Source: CAYHWW01 sp964360145 (GTDB lineage Bacteria > Bdellovibrionota > UBA1018 > CAYHWW01). From it: a stretch of 13,172 bases of DNA. The first letter of the stretch is position 1. Every line of letters starts with the position of its first letter. Of the stretch, positions 1-7,913 are shown in pieces. The notes below the pieces were generated by a model. The model was not told the DNA's origin, did not search any database, and worked only from the letters and a program-made list of their open reading frames with translations. The stretch spans positions 1-13,172 of the forward strand of contig CAYHWW010000090.1 of NCBI GenBank assembly GCA_964360145.1, in the 5' to 3' direction. Position numbers and translations under genes: made by a program.

Positions 1-2
1 AA

Positions 3-562
3 GAGCGCGATTTCCACGGCGAGGAACGCAAGAACGACACCCACCATTCCGTTACCGATCCGGATGCCCGCCTGTACCGCAAATCCCAAGAAACCGGCGC
101 CATCCTGTGCTACCAGGGCCACAGCGTCATGGAAAACCGCCATGGCCTGGTCGTGCAAGCCAAAGTCAATCACGTCAGTGGTACGGCGGAGCGCGACACG
201 GCGCTGGAACTGCTGAAGGCCCTGCCGGGCCAGCGCCGCAAGACGGCGGGCGGTGACAAAGGCTATGACGTGGAAAGCTTCGTCCAGGGTTGCCGCGAGG
301 CGCGCATCACGGCACATGTGGCGGCGAAGAGCAAAGGCAGTGCCATCGACCAACGCACCCAGCGCCACGCCGGCTACGCGGTCAGTCAGAAAATCCGCAA
401 ACGCATCGAAGAAGTCTTCGGCTGGAACAAAAGCATCGGCACCTTAAGCAAGTCAAACAACGCGGTCTGGCAAGGGTGGATGTCTTGTTTCAGTTCGGCA
501 TGCTGAGCTGGAACCTGGTGCGAATGCGAAATATCCTGGCAACGAATGCCGCAACCGGGTGA
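3..562 (+). pseudogene. IS5-family transposase, 3' part, frameshifted
   Basis: This is the C-terminal half of a DDE transposase; the 5' end lies outside the window. The reading frame is open from base 3 and shows the IS5-family signatures DPDARLYRKS, GHSVMENRHGLVV, a GDKGYD block carrying a catalytic Asp, and AVSQKIRKRIEEVFGW, which contains the last catalytic Glu. At about 443-447 the homology moves to another frame. The expected ending RGLARVD...LSWNLVRMRNIL is read in frame 2 and stops at 562, whereas the original frame runs to an unrelated stop at 506. One missing base near 445 explains this. The usual family ending is therefore present but out of frame, so the gene is probably inactive unless the shift is a sequencing error. 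Family assignment is firm; the exact subgroup is not determined. Confidence 0.85.
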
Positions 563-670
563 CCTGCACACCAACACACGTCACGAAGGCCAGTACCGGG
601 ACCGTGTTCAACCCGGAAACTGGCGAGAAGGCCGAGAAATTAATGGAATGCAGAGTTCGGTTGCAGAAGA

Positions 671-695
671 AGGGGTGTTTTTCAACAACCTGTTA
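671..695 (+). repeat. Possible right terminal inverted repeat of the IS5-family remnant
   Basis: About 110 bases after the transposase stop is a G-rich then T-rich stretch followed by TTCAACAACCTGTTA. This resembles the terminal repeats of several IS families, where the inward sequence starts TAACAGG(T/C)TGTTGAAAAA. The matching left end is outside the window, so the boundary cannot be verified. If correct, the IS ends about 40 bases before the amidotransferase start, and the promoter of that gene lies in or next to the IS end. Confidence 0.35.
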
Positions 696-734
696 AAGCT
701 TAAAGAACCTAAATTGTTATCGGACAAATAAGCG

Positions 735-2606
735 ATGTGTGGAATTGTTGGTTTTGTTGCACGTGGCAGGATTAAAGGCTCGTCTGGCGTTCTTCGTGCG
801 ATGGCGCGCACGATAGCCAATCGAGGTCCTGACGACGAGGGCTTCCTGGAAGTGGGTACAGTAAACGGAATATACCACGTGGGGCTTGGCCACCGCAGGC
901 TTTCTATTATCGATCTTGCTACCGGTCATCAACCGATGGGGAATGAAGATGGCCAAATCCAGGTTGTCTTCAACGGCGAGATTTACAACTTCAAGGAGTT
1001 GCGACAGGAGCTAATTACCAGGGGCCACCAGTTCAGCACGGCCGCAGACACCGAAGTTATCGTCCACGCATATGAGGAATTCGGTGAGGCATGTGTTGAG
1101 AAATTCCGCGGCATGTTCGCGTTTGCGCTTTGGGATGCTAATACCGAGAAACTGTTTCTGGCGCGTGACCAATTCGGTAAGAAACCACTGTTTCTTTACG
1201 AGGGGCCAGGAGGTTTTGTGTTCGCCTCAGAGATCAAAGCTATCTTGGCCTTCCCTGGCGTTAAGGTGGATGTCAATCGTGACGCGTTATGGGACTACCT
1301 CGTCTACCGTTACGTCCCGGGGCCGCAGACTTTCTTTCGCGGCATAGTGAAGCTGCCACCGGGGTCGTACGCGGTATGGCAGCAGGGCGGTATTACGGTG
1401 CAAAGGTATTTTTCCCCCCCTGATCGGTTGTCGTGTGCGAAGCGCCTAATTGATGGCGACCCAGTTACAGGTTTTCGCGAACAGTTCGATGAGGCGGTCA
1501 GAATCCGGATGGTGAGCGATGTGCCATTCGGAGCCTTTCTATCCGGTGGTATTGATTCTTCTGCCGTGGTTGCCTCCATGACGCGTCACAGCAACATGCC
1601 GGTTAGGACATTCTCGGTAGGGTTTGCGGAGAGCCGGTACAGCGAACTTGCATATGCCCGAGAGATCGCACAGGTATTTGGTACACAGCACCATGAGCTC
1701 GTGGTGTCCGTCTCGGAACTCATGGACTACCTGCCTGCACTCGTCAAGGCGCGGGATGCACCGGTTTCAGAACCATCGGACATTCCGATCTATCTCCTCT
1801 CCCGAGAGGCACGTCGGTCGGTGAAGATGGTACTGACGGGGGAAGGCAGCGATGAGATACTGGGCGGATACCCGAAACATGTTGCCGAAAAGTACGCGTG
1901 GGCCTATCACGCGTTGCCCTCAGTGGTGAGGCGGCGCGTACTAGAGCCCTTGGTCTTCGCGTTGCCGTATCGTTTCTGGCGTGCCAAGACTGCCGTGCGC
2001 GCCCTGTCGGTCACCAATCAGGATGATCGCTTCGCCTGTTGGTTCGGTGGTATGTCGCCGGCAGACCGAGAGGTCTTGGCCCGTTTCCGCGCGGAGCGCG
2101 AGCGGATGCTCGCGCGGGAGCCATTCAACACAGAGCCTGGCAATAGCGCGTTGCGGCGATTGTTGTACTTCGACCAGACCAGTTGGTTGCCCGATAATCT
2201 CTTGGAGCGTGGTGATCGCATGACGATGGCGGCGTCGCTCGAGGCCCGCATGCCCTTCATGGATGTTGAGCTTGCGGGCTTCGTATCTTCGCTGCCCGAC
2301 CGTTTTCGAGTGCGCGGCACGCAGACCAAATGGATCCTGCGCCAGGCCATGAAGCAGGTGTTGCCAAAGCATATCCTTGAAAGACCAAAGGTAGGATTCA
2401 AGGTACCCGTCAATGAATGGTTCCGCGGCTCGATGCGCGACTACCTCTGTGATCACTTACTCGGGCCGGACTCCAGGGCTCGCGAGTTTTTCGAGCGAGA
2501 CAGACTCGCCGCGCTGATTAATGAGCACATTCAGGGGCGGCACAACCACGAGAAGGTTCTCTGGACTCTGCTTACTTTTGAAATTTGGCACCGCCTCTAT
2601 GTTTAG
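735..2606 (+). CDS. asnB: Asparagine synthase (glutamine-hydrolysing)-type amidotransferase
   Basis: A 623-residue class B asparagine synthetase-like enzyme. It transfers the amide nitrogen of glutamine to an adenylylated carboxylate; in the standard family aspartate becomes asparagine. The N-terminal glutaminase domain (about 2-190) starts MCGIVGFV, with Cys2 as nucleophile after Met removal, which fixes the start even though no strong ribosome site precedes it. Conserved glutaminase blocks RGPDDEG, LGHRRLSIIDL, VFNGEIYN and ADTEV are present. The ATP-pyrophosphatase domain has the P-loop SGGIDSS at 270-276, then LTGEGSDEILGGY and the DRMTMAASLEARMPFMD block. Length and key residues are normal, so it should be active. 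Homologues in surface-polysaccharide clusters are often thought to amidate uronic acids; its overlap with a heparinase II/III-type gene fits that but does not prove it. Housekeeping asparagine synthesis is the alternative. The symbol reflects family, not proven substrate. Confidence 0.93.
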   Translation: MCGIVGFVARGRIKGSSGVLRAMARTIANRGPDDEGFLEVGTVNGIYHVGLGHRRLSIIDLATGHQPMGNEDGQIQVVFNGEIYNFKELRQELITRGHQFSTAADTEVIVHAYEEFGEACVEKFRGMFAFALWDANTEKLFLARDQFGKKPLFLYEGPGGFVFASEIKAILAFPGVKVDVNRDALWDYLVYRYVPGPQTFFRGIVKLPPGSYAVWQQGGITVQRYFSPPDRLSCAKRLIDGDPVTGFREQFDEAVRIRMVSDVPFGAFLSGGIDSSAVVASMTRHSNMPVRTFSVGFAESRYSELAYAREIAQVFGTQHHELVVSVSELMDYLPALVKARDAPVSEPSDIPIYLLSREARRSVKMVLTGEGSDEILGGYPKHVAEKYAWAYHALPSVVRRRVLEPLVFALPYRFWRAKTAVRALSVTNQDDRFACWFGGMSPADREVLARFRAERERMLAREPFNTEPGNSALRRLLYFDQTSWLPDNLLERGDRMTMAASLEARMPFMDVELAGFVSSLPDRFRVRGTQTKWILRQAMKQVLPKHILERPKVGFKVPVNEWFRGSMRDYLCDHLLGPDSRAREFFERDRLAALINEHIQGRHNHEKVLWTLLTFEIWHRLYV

Positions 2607-4665
2607 TACCAGCATGAAGAATTTCATGTGGAAGTGGCAACGTTTACGGGCCATGAGGATCAGGGAAGTGGCTTATCGTACGCAACGTTATCTCGGGTCG
2701 GAGATCGAGGCGCTGTGTTTACGTTCTGGATGGAGCCCCCGTCCGGGAGGGGAAGTCAAACCAAAGCTTACGCTTTTCGGAGGCGTTCCAGAATGGAGAG
2801 AACTGTGGCATAAACAATACTCTCTGGAAGCGAAACGGCTCGATGAGCTCGTAGATGGATATGTGTACTTTTTCGGTTACCCGAAACTGCACGTGGGTAC
2901 GCCGGTGGATTGGCATAAGGATCCGCTTACAGGAACACGGGCCCCCATCATGTTTCATTCCAGGCTCGACTACCGAGATCCCGCGCGCGTCGGTAACGTG
3001 AAAGTAATTTGGGAACTCGGGCGGCATCAGCATCTCGTGTCTTTGGCGGTCGCCTATGCCGTGAGCGGCGAACACACATATAAAACGGCGGTGGTTGAAC
3101 AGATCGAGAGCTGGATCACCACAAACCCGTATGGAACCGGTATTCATTGGTGCAGTGCGCTTGAGGTGGCCCTGCGCCTGATATCCTGGGCGACCGTTCA
3201 CAGTTTGCTGTCTCTGCGTGATGGCGAAAATGGACTATTCGCTGCTGTCGGCGACAGGAGGCAGCTCGGAGTGGCGCTGTACCAGCAGGCTTACTTCGTG
3301 CGGCATAACCTCTCGCGCCATTCATCCGCCAACAATCATTTGATTGGGGAACTTACCGGGCTATTTCTCGCTTGCTTGGTGTTTGATTTGGGGACTGATG
3401 GTCAGCGGTGGGCCTTGGCAGCGCGCGTCGAACTGGAACGGGAAGCGGTCGCGCAGGTGCATCCCGATGGCGTAAATAAGGAACAGAGTTCGTACTACCA
3501 TTTGTGGGTACTGGAGTATCTGTTTGTGGCATGGTTGGCCGGATCCCGGGCTGGGTTTGAGTTCTCGCAATGTTTTCACGACCGGATCGTAGCAATGGCG
3601 CGATTCTTGCGAGATTTGCGACCGGAAGGTGGCATACCTCCGCAGATCGGTGACGCTGACGATGGCGCTGTGCTGCGTTTCGATGCCACGACGGGGGGTG
3701 ATCCATATGCGGCTGTATTGGCCGCCGCCGATGCGATGTCCGGGCGCCGGGAAGGGCACAGTTGGCTGGAAGGTGTGCCGCAGAAGGCGTTTTGGTACGG
3801 ACTGATCCGTAGCGGCTCGACGGAGTCTCCGAAGACCGCGCAGGTTGGAGAAACGGAAGCGCCATGTTATCCGCACGTGTATCAGGACGGCGGGTACGCG
3901 GTGCTGCGTGGCGGTAACACGCACCTCGTGTTCGATGCGGGCCCGCTCGGTTATCTCTCGATCGCCGCTCACGGGCACGCGGACGCACTGAGCTTCTGCG
4001 CCGCGATTGATGGCGTTTGGTGGTTGGTTGACCCCGGGACCTATAGTTATCATGACGACCCTCGATGGCGGAACTATTTTCGCGGGACCGCAGCGCATAA
4101 CACGTTACTCGTTGACAATCGCGACCAGTCCCTCATTGAGGGACCTTTTCTCTGGCATCGGCACGCACGTGCTCGACTGGAGTACTGCGGCACCGACACC
4201 GACGGATGCCAAGTGGCGCGAGGCTCGCACGACGGATATCAAAGCCTTGGCGTGAGACATATACGGGAGATCCGACTGACACCAGAGAGGGGCGATATCA
4301 ACATCTGTGACATCATAGACGGTAACGGTGAGCATGAACTGGCGCTGCATCTTCACTTTGCACCGGATGTACGTTTGGCGCCGTTGCCAAACGGTGGTTG
4401 GGTAGCCCGCCGTCCTGGATCGCGCTACATTATCCGGGTTGCCGTGGACAGCACATGGCAGTGGCGCCAAATGATGGGCAGTGAGGAGCCGATCTTGGGG
4501 TGGTATTCGTCAAGGCTCGGGCATAAGCAGCCAAGCACAACTCTACAAGGCCGTTGGCGCGGTTCTCTGCCATGCCAAGTCGCCACGTTGCTGTGTGTGA
4601 CAACCGCCGAGGAAATCTACCAGAATGGGTGTACGGCTCCGACTGAGCGTCAGCGATGTGTGTGA
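2599..4665 (+). CDS. Heparinase II/III-family protein (polysaccharide lyase-like)
   Basis: A 688-residue protein if started at ATG 2599, which overlaps the preceding stop (ATGTTTAG) and suggests translational coupling. ATGs at 2614 and 2626 are equally possible; the frame is open upstream to 2521, but that start lies inside the previous gene. The N-terminal part carries the pattern of this family in sugar clusters: MRIREVAYR, then VDWHKDPLTGTRAP and WELGRHQHLVSLAVAYA. An alpha/alpha-barrel region follows, with NNH at 245-247 and EQSSYYH at 295-301. The C-terminal beta domain has HGHAD at 458-462, VDPGTYSY and FRGTAAHN ending at His500-Asn501. In heparinase III, catalysis uses an Asn, a Tyr-His pair and a later His; N245/246, Y300-H301 and H458/H460 are plausible counterparts. 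No signal peptide is obvious, which is common for family members in exopolysaccharide operons, so the site of action is uncertain. Substrate is unknown but probably contains uronic acid. Confidence 0.85.
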   Translation: MFSTSMKNFMWKWQRLRAMRIREVAYRTQRYLGSEIEALCLRSGWSPRPGGEVKPKLTLFGGVPEWRELWHKQYSLEAKRLDELVDGYVYFFGYPKLHVGTPVDWHKDPLTGTRAPIMFHSRLDYRDPARVGNVKVIWELGRHQHLVSLAVAYAVSGEHTYKTAVVEQIESWITTNPYGTGIHWCSALEVALRLISWATVHSLLSLRDGENGLFAAVGDRRQLGVALYQQAYFVRHNLSRHSSANNHLIGELTGLFLACLVFDLGTDGQRWALAARVELEREAVAQVHPDGVNKEQSSYYHLWVLEYLFVAWLAGSRAGFEFSQCFHDRIVAMARFLRDLRPEGGIPPQIGDADDGAVLRFDATTGGDPYAAVLAAADAMSGRREGHSWLEGVPQKAFWYGLIRSGSTESPKTAQVGETEAPCYPHVYQDGGYAVLRGGNTHLVFDAGPLGYLSIAAHGHADALSFCAAIDGVWWLVDPGTYSYHDDPRWRNYFRGTAAHNTLLVDNRDQSLIEGPFLWHRHARARLEYCGTDTDGCQVARGSHDGYQSLGVRHIREIRLTPERGDINICDIIDGNGEHELALHLHFAPDVRLAPLPNGGWVARRPGSRYIIRVAVDSTWQWRQMMGSEEPILGWYSSRLGHKQPSTTLQGRWRGSLPCQVATLLCVTTAEEIYQNGCTAPTERQRCV

Positions 4666-4710
4666 GCGCATGACGCTGGAACCAAAACTTTTTACTACTA
4701 GGCGCTGAAC

Positions 4711-5634
4711 ATGAGAACACCAATCGAGCAGCAGAAGCTGGTGGAGTCGTATTGGAATGATAAACCCTGCGATTCTGACCGAAGTGCCTTGGCTTTTGGG
4801 GTTAACGAGTATTTCAAGGAGATTGAGAGAGACCGCTACAACCATCAGAGACACATCAAGCAGATACTCTCGAAAATCGACTGGCGCGGTAGAGACGTCC
4901 TTGAGATCGGCACCGGAGTCGGTACGGATGCGCGCTATATAATCACACATGGCGCATCGTATACGGGCGTCAATGTCGACCAAGGTTCGACCGATCTGAC
5001 GGCCAGGGCCCTCGAGGTGTTCTCGCTGCCCGGAAAGGTGGAAAGGTGCAGCGCGACTGACTTGAAGTATGCCGACGGCACCTTCAGTGCGATCTATTCG
5101 TTTGGGGTGCTGCACCACATTCCTGAGGTCACAGCCGCGGTGTCAGAGATACATCGGGTTCTCAGGCCTGGCGGCGAGCTTCTAGTGATGCTCTACAATC
5201 GAAGCTCCATTAACTATTACATTGAGATCATGTTCTTAAGAAAGTTGTTCCGTCGTTTGCTGATACTGCCGGGTATGACCGCGGGGCTGGCAGCGCTTGG
5301 TTTCCCGCGTCATACGCTTGATATGCATAGGGATCTGTACAAGTCGCTCGGGCCGATGACCGATGAGGAATGGCTTAGCCGCAATACAGATGGGCCGGAC
5401 AATCCCTATTCGCGCGTTTATAGCTATAAGGAAGCAGAGGCGCTCCTCCACCAGTTTCGCATTGTGAGCAATGAAGTTCACTTTTTCGATCAGCGGCATT
5501 GGGGTTTTCTAGGAAGGATGTTGCCGCGGTTCCTTATTGACTGGCTGGGCAGGCACTGGGGATGGCACCGTGTCGTCTACGCGATCAAGCGAGATGAAGG
5601 GGCGACAAAGTGCGTTGATACGGTAGTTAGTTAA
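4711..5634 (+). CDS. Class I SAM-dependent methyltransferase, copy 1
   Basis: A 307-residue Rossmann-type methyltransferase. Motif I, VLEIGTGVGTDA, starts at residue 63. An acidic residue ends the next strand (NVDQ), followed by DLKYADGTFSAIYSFGVLHHIPE with the common LHH at 134-136, and then HRVLRPGGELLVMLYNRSS. The N-terminal block WNDKPCDSDRS and the C-terminal block EWLSRNTDGPDNPYS are shared with the next gene and mark a specific subfamily. The gene lies 45 bases after the heparinase-like gene on the same strand, probably in one operon. A weak AGGCG lies upstream of the ATG, which also begins the conserved region. The context suggests methylation of a sugar or lipid-linked intermediate, but the acceptor cannot be read from sequence. 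No transmembrane segment stands out, although residues about 170-195 are hydrophobic and basic and could contact the membrane. Confidence 0.85.
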   Translation: MRTPIEQQKLVESYWNDKPCDSDRSALAFGVNEYFKEIERDRYNHQRHIKQILSKIDWRGRDVLEIGTGVGTDARYIITHGASYTGVNVDQGSTDLTARALEVFSLPGKVERCSATDLKYADGTFSAIYSFGVLHHIPEVTAAVSEIHRVLRPGGELLVMLYNRSSINYYIEIMFLRKLFRRLLILPGMTAGLAALGFPRHTLDMHRDLYKSLGPMTDEEWLSRNTDGPDNPYSRVYSYKEAEALLHQFRIVSNEVHFFDQRHWGFLGRMLPRFLIDWLGRHWGWHRVVYAIKRDEGATKCVDTVVS

Positions 5635-5641
5635 CGGTGCA

Positions 5642-5683
5642 GTGATCGTACAGTATGAGTTGGTCACTAAATGACTGTATCAC
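5642..5683. repeat. Imperfect inverted repeat between the two methyltransferase genes
   Basis: GTGAT-cgt-ACAGT at 5642-5654 pairs with ACTGTATCAC at 5674-5683, giving ten base pairs with a three-base bulge and a 19-base loop. It fills most of the 64-base gap. There is no T-run, so it is not a typical terminator. It could be an mRNA structure, an operator-like site or chance. Confidence 0.35.
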
Positions 5684-5698
5684 AACAACAGCGGGTAT

Positions 5699-6610
5699 AT
5701 GTTTATGAAAACAGCAGCGGAAAGAAGAAAAGAGGTAGAGCAGTTTTGGAACAGCAAGCCCTGCGACTCCGATCGCAGTGGCTTAACTATGGGGACGATG
5801 GAATATTTCCTCGAGATCGAACACGACAGATACAAGTATCAAGGCCACATCCTGAGCGATGTTCTTGCCAAGATCAATTGGCGTGGCAAACATGTGCTAG
5901 AGATCGGGACCGGTGTCGGTACGGACGCCCGGGCCATAATCCATCGAGGCGCGATTTACACCGGCATCAACATTGATCAAGCTTCGGTGGACATGACGGC
6001 TAGAGCGCTTGATGTGTTCTCGCTGTCCGGCAAAGTTGAAAAGCACGATGCCACAAATATGCCCTATGCGGATGCCAGCTTTGACGTTGTGTATTCATTC
6101 GGCGCGCTACCTTGTGTACCAGATCTCGATAAGGTAATGGCAGAGATCTATCGGACACTGAAACCGGGCGGCGAATTTCTCGGTCTGTTCTACAACCGCT
6201 CTTCGATCAACTACCAGGTCGAGATTCGTCTCCTGCGAAAACTATTTAGGCCACTTCTTGTAGTACCCGGGGTGATCCCAGTGCTGTCTTGGCTCGGTCT
6301 TCCAAAGGACAGGTTGCTCGGGCACCGCGAGCTTTACCGCAAAGCACCGAAGATGTCTGCGGAGGAGTGGTTAAGCCGAAATACCGATGGCCCCGACAAT
6401 CCTTACATCTGCATTCAGAATGCTGATGAAGCGCGGAAACTACTGCGAGACTTCGAGATTCTGAGCAATGAGGCATTTTTCTTTGATTATCGGCACTGGG
6501 GCGCGGTAGGTAGACTATTGCCTCGTTTCCTTAGGGACATGCTCGGAAGAAGGTGGGGTTGGCACCGCGTTGTGCACGCATTGAAACCCATCGCCCAAAA
6601 AGTCTGTTAG
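5699..6610 (+). CDS. Class I SAM-dependent methyltransferase, copy 2 (diverged paralogue)
   Basis: A 303-residue paralogue of the preceding gene, alignable nearly end to end; about 60% of the first 50 positions are identical by eye. It shares WNSKPCDSDRS near the N-terminus, motif I VLEIGTGVGTDA from residue 66, the KPGGEF...FYNRSSINY block, EWLSRNTDGPDNPY and a matching GWHRVVHA tail. The notable difference is after motif II: copy 1 has GVLHHIPE, whereas this copy has GALPCVPD at 135-142, so both histidines are replaced by Pro and Cys. SAM-binding residues remain, so it probably binds SAM, but substrate or chemistry may differ. ATGs at 5699 and 5705 are both possible; the second aligns better with copy 1, and only a weak GCGGG precedes. 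The stop codon TAG lies within the TTAG target of an inserted IS element, so the protein end is preserved. Confidence 0.83.
   Translation: MFMKTAAERRKEVEQFWNSKPCDSDRSGLTMGTMEYFLEIEHDRYKYQGHILSDVLAKINWRGKHVLEIGTGVGTDARAIIHRGAIYTGINIDQASVDMTARALDVFSLSGKVEKHDATNMPYADASFDVVYSFGALPCVPDLDKVMAEIYRTLKPGGEFLGLFYNRSSINYQVEIRLLRKLFRPLLVVPGVIPVLSWLGLPKDRLLGHRELYRKAPKMSAEEWLSRNTDGPDNPYICIQNADEARKLLRDFEILSNEAFFFDYRHWGAVGRLLPRFLRDMLGRRWGWHRVVHALKPIAQKVC
6607..6610. repeat. Left target-site duplication (TTAG)
   Basis: TTAG directly precedes the left end of the IS element and recurs at its right end. A 4-bp YTAR target is usual for the IS5 group. Here it contains the TAG stop of the upstream methyltransferase gene. 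Confidence 0.9.
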
Positions 6611-6627
6611 GGAAACTCTGAACAAGT
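6611..6627 (+). repeat. Left terminal inverted repeat of the IS5 element
   Basis: GGAAACTCTGAACAAGT, identical over 17 bases to the reverse complement of 7769-7785. It begins one base after the methyltransferase stop codon. Confidence 0.93.
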
Positions 6628-6684
6628 CCCCCTGTCCAACGCGCTGACATCCCGAGACAACGCGCGAGCGCGAGGAGAATAAGA

Positions 6685-7639
6685 ATGAAACAGACCACCT
6701 TTGCCGCCCTGGCCTTCGAATCCAAGAAGAAGCTCACCCGACGTGAAGTGTTCTTGAAGGAGATGGATGCGGTGGTGCCGTGGACACGGCTCACGAAGCT
6801 CATTGCGCCGCACTACCCGAAGGCGGGCAATGGCCGCGCGCCGATGCCGCTCGAAACGATGCTGCGTATCTATTTCCTGCAGCAGTGGTTCAATCTCTCC
6901 GACCCCGGCGCCGAGGACTCCCTGTACGACATCGAGTCGATGCGCCGCTTCTGCGGGATCGAGCTTGGGGATAGCGCCGTCCCGGACGAGACCACGATCC
7001 TGAACTTCCGAAGATTCCTGGAGCAGCCTCGACTCACCGAGGCGATCTTTAAATCCGTGAACAAGCTCCTGTTGGACAAGCGCCTGCTGCTGAAGTCCGG
7101 CACCCTGGTTGACGCCACCATCATCAGCGCCCCGTCCTCGACCAAGAACGAAGACCGGTCCCGCGACCCCGAGATGAGCCAGACGCGAAAAGGAAACCAG
7201 TGGTATTTTGGCATGAAGGTACACATCGGCACCGACCGGCGCGGGGTTGTGCATACCGTCACGACCACCACCGCCAAAGAGGCCGACATCGCCCAGTTGC
7301 CGGAATTGTTGCACGGCAGGGAATCGGTGGTGCATGGGGATCGGGGCTACTACAGTGCCGACGCCAACGCCTGGCTCAAGAAACGAAAGGTACGCTCGCG
7401 CCTGCAGAAGCGGGCGGCCTCGGGTCATACGCTCACCGAAACCGAGAAGGCGCGCAACAAAAAAGTGGTCCTCGGTGCGCGCCTTCGTCGAGCATCCCTT
7501 CCTCATCATCAAGCGGTTGTGGGGCTTCGCCAAAGTCCGCTACCGGGGCCTGGCCAAGAACACGGTCCGGGTATTTGCCTTGCTGGCGCTCGCCAATCTT
7601 TATCGCGTGCGACACCGGCTCCTGCCGCACGGGGCGTAG
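6685..7639 (+). pseudogene. IS5-family transposase, frameshifted at an A6 run
   Basis: The N-terminal part is a typical IS5 transposase: PHYPKAGNGRAPMPLETMLRIYFLQQWF, cut here as PMPLETMLRIYFLQQWF, then GTLVDATII with the first catalytic Asp, YFGMKVHIGTD, and VHGDRGYYS with the second. The first frame reaches ARNKKV and then loses homology, running on to a false stop at 7761. The rest, SSVRAFVEHPF (catalytic Glu) through YRGLAKN and LFALANLY-like residues, is in frame 2 and ends at 7639. Removing one A from AAAAAA near 7460 restores ARNKKWSSVRAFVEHPF and a protein of 317 residues. So one extra A has split the gene before the last catalytic residue. It is either a real inactivating change, a sequencing error in a homopolymer, or less likely programmed slippage. 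GAGGAG upstream of the ATG is a good ribosome site. Confidence 0.9.
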
Positions 7640-7768
7640 TCCGTCTGCGCAACGGAAAGAACTGGGAAAAAGATGAAACGAAGATCGAAAAACACAATCA
7701 TCCCCGCCATGCGGGGACCGAGTCATCGAGATCGTGCCATGTTGGCGGTCAGGCGGCATAATTTTTGT

Positions 7769-7785
7769 ACTTGTTCAGAGTTTCC
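7769..7785 (-). repeat. Right terminal inverted repeat of the IS5 element
   Basis: ACTTGTTCAGAGTTTCC on the plus strand, the exact reverse complement of the left end at 6611-6627. Confidence 0.93.
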
Positions 7786-7789
7786 TTAG
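7786..7789. repeat. Right target-site duplication (TTAG)
   Basis: Direct copy of the TTAG at 6607-6610. Before insertion the sequence would have read from the methyltransferase stop straight into GACACTAAACG. Confidence 0.9.
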
Positions 7790-7800
7790 GACACTAAACG

Positions 7801-7828
7801 TTGACATGTTGGTTCTGCGTGGTATGCG
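7801..7828 (+). promoter_or_regulatory. Possible promoter for the glycosyltransferase gene
   Basis: A consensus TTGACA at 7801-7806 is followed 16 bases later by TATGCG, a poor -10 match. The site lies about 85 bases before the glycosyltransferase start and outside the IS. It could let the downstream genes be transcribed despite the insertion. Only the -35 is convincing. Confidence 0.25.
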
Positions 7829-7913
7829 CCGCGTAGCCACACACCTACCGCGTTCGTGTTCACGATATCCTTTACCTTGAAAGCCACATTTTTTAATAAT
7901 ACCTCTTTATCCG

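Larger units (their letters stand above)
6611..7785 (+). mobile_element. Complete IS5-family insertion sequence, 1175 bp
   Basis: Both ends are visible. The left end GGAAACTCTGAACAAGT is matched by its exact reverse complement at the right end, giving 17-bp perfect terminal inverted repeats, and TTAG flanks each side. The size is close to IS5 itself (about 1.2 kb). One transposase gene occupies most of the element and is frameshifted. Perfect repeats and an intact target duplication suggest a fairly recent insertion. It separates the methyltransferase genes from the glycosyltransferase gene and may reduce downstream transcription, or supply its own. Confidence 0.93.

Noticed and set aside
1941..2456. 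Long antisense open frame within the asparagine synthase gene
   Set aside because: It lies opposite a fully conserved coding region and shows no recognisable motif; it is a composition effect.
3353..4098. Two antisense open frames of over 200 residues in the heparinase-like gene
   Set aside because: Arg/Pro-rich translations typical of reverse-strand shadows in GC-rich DNA; the plus strand has clear family motifs.
4128..4144. Perfect GTCCCTC-ATT-GAGGGAC hairpin
   Set aside because: It lies inside the conserved C-terminal domain of the heparinase-like gene and is explained by coding sequence; no T-run follows.
6607..7533. 308-residue antisense open frame across the IS5 element
   Set aside because: It crosses the IS boundary and opposes a recognisable transposase; no motif or ribosome site supports it.
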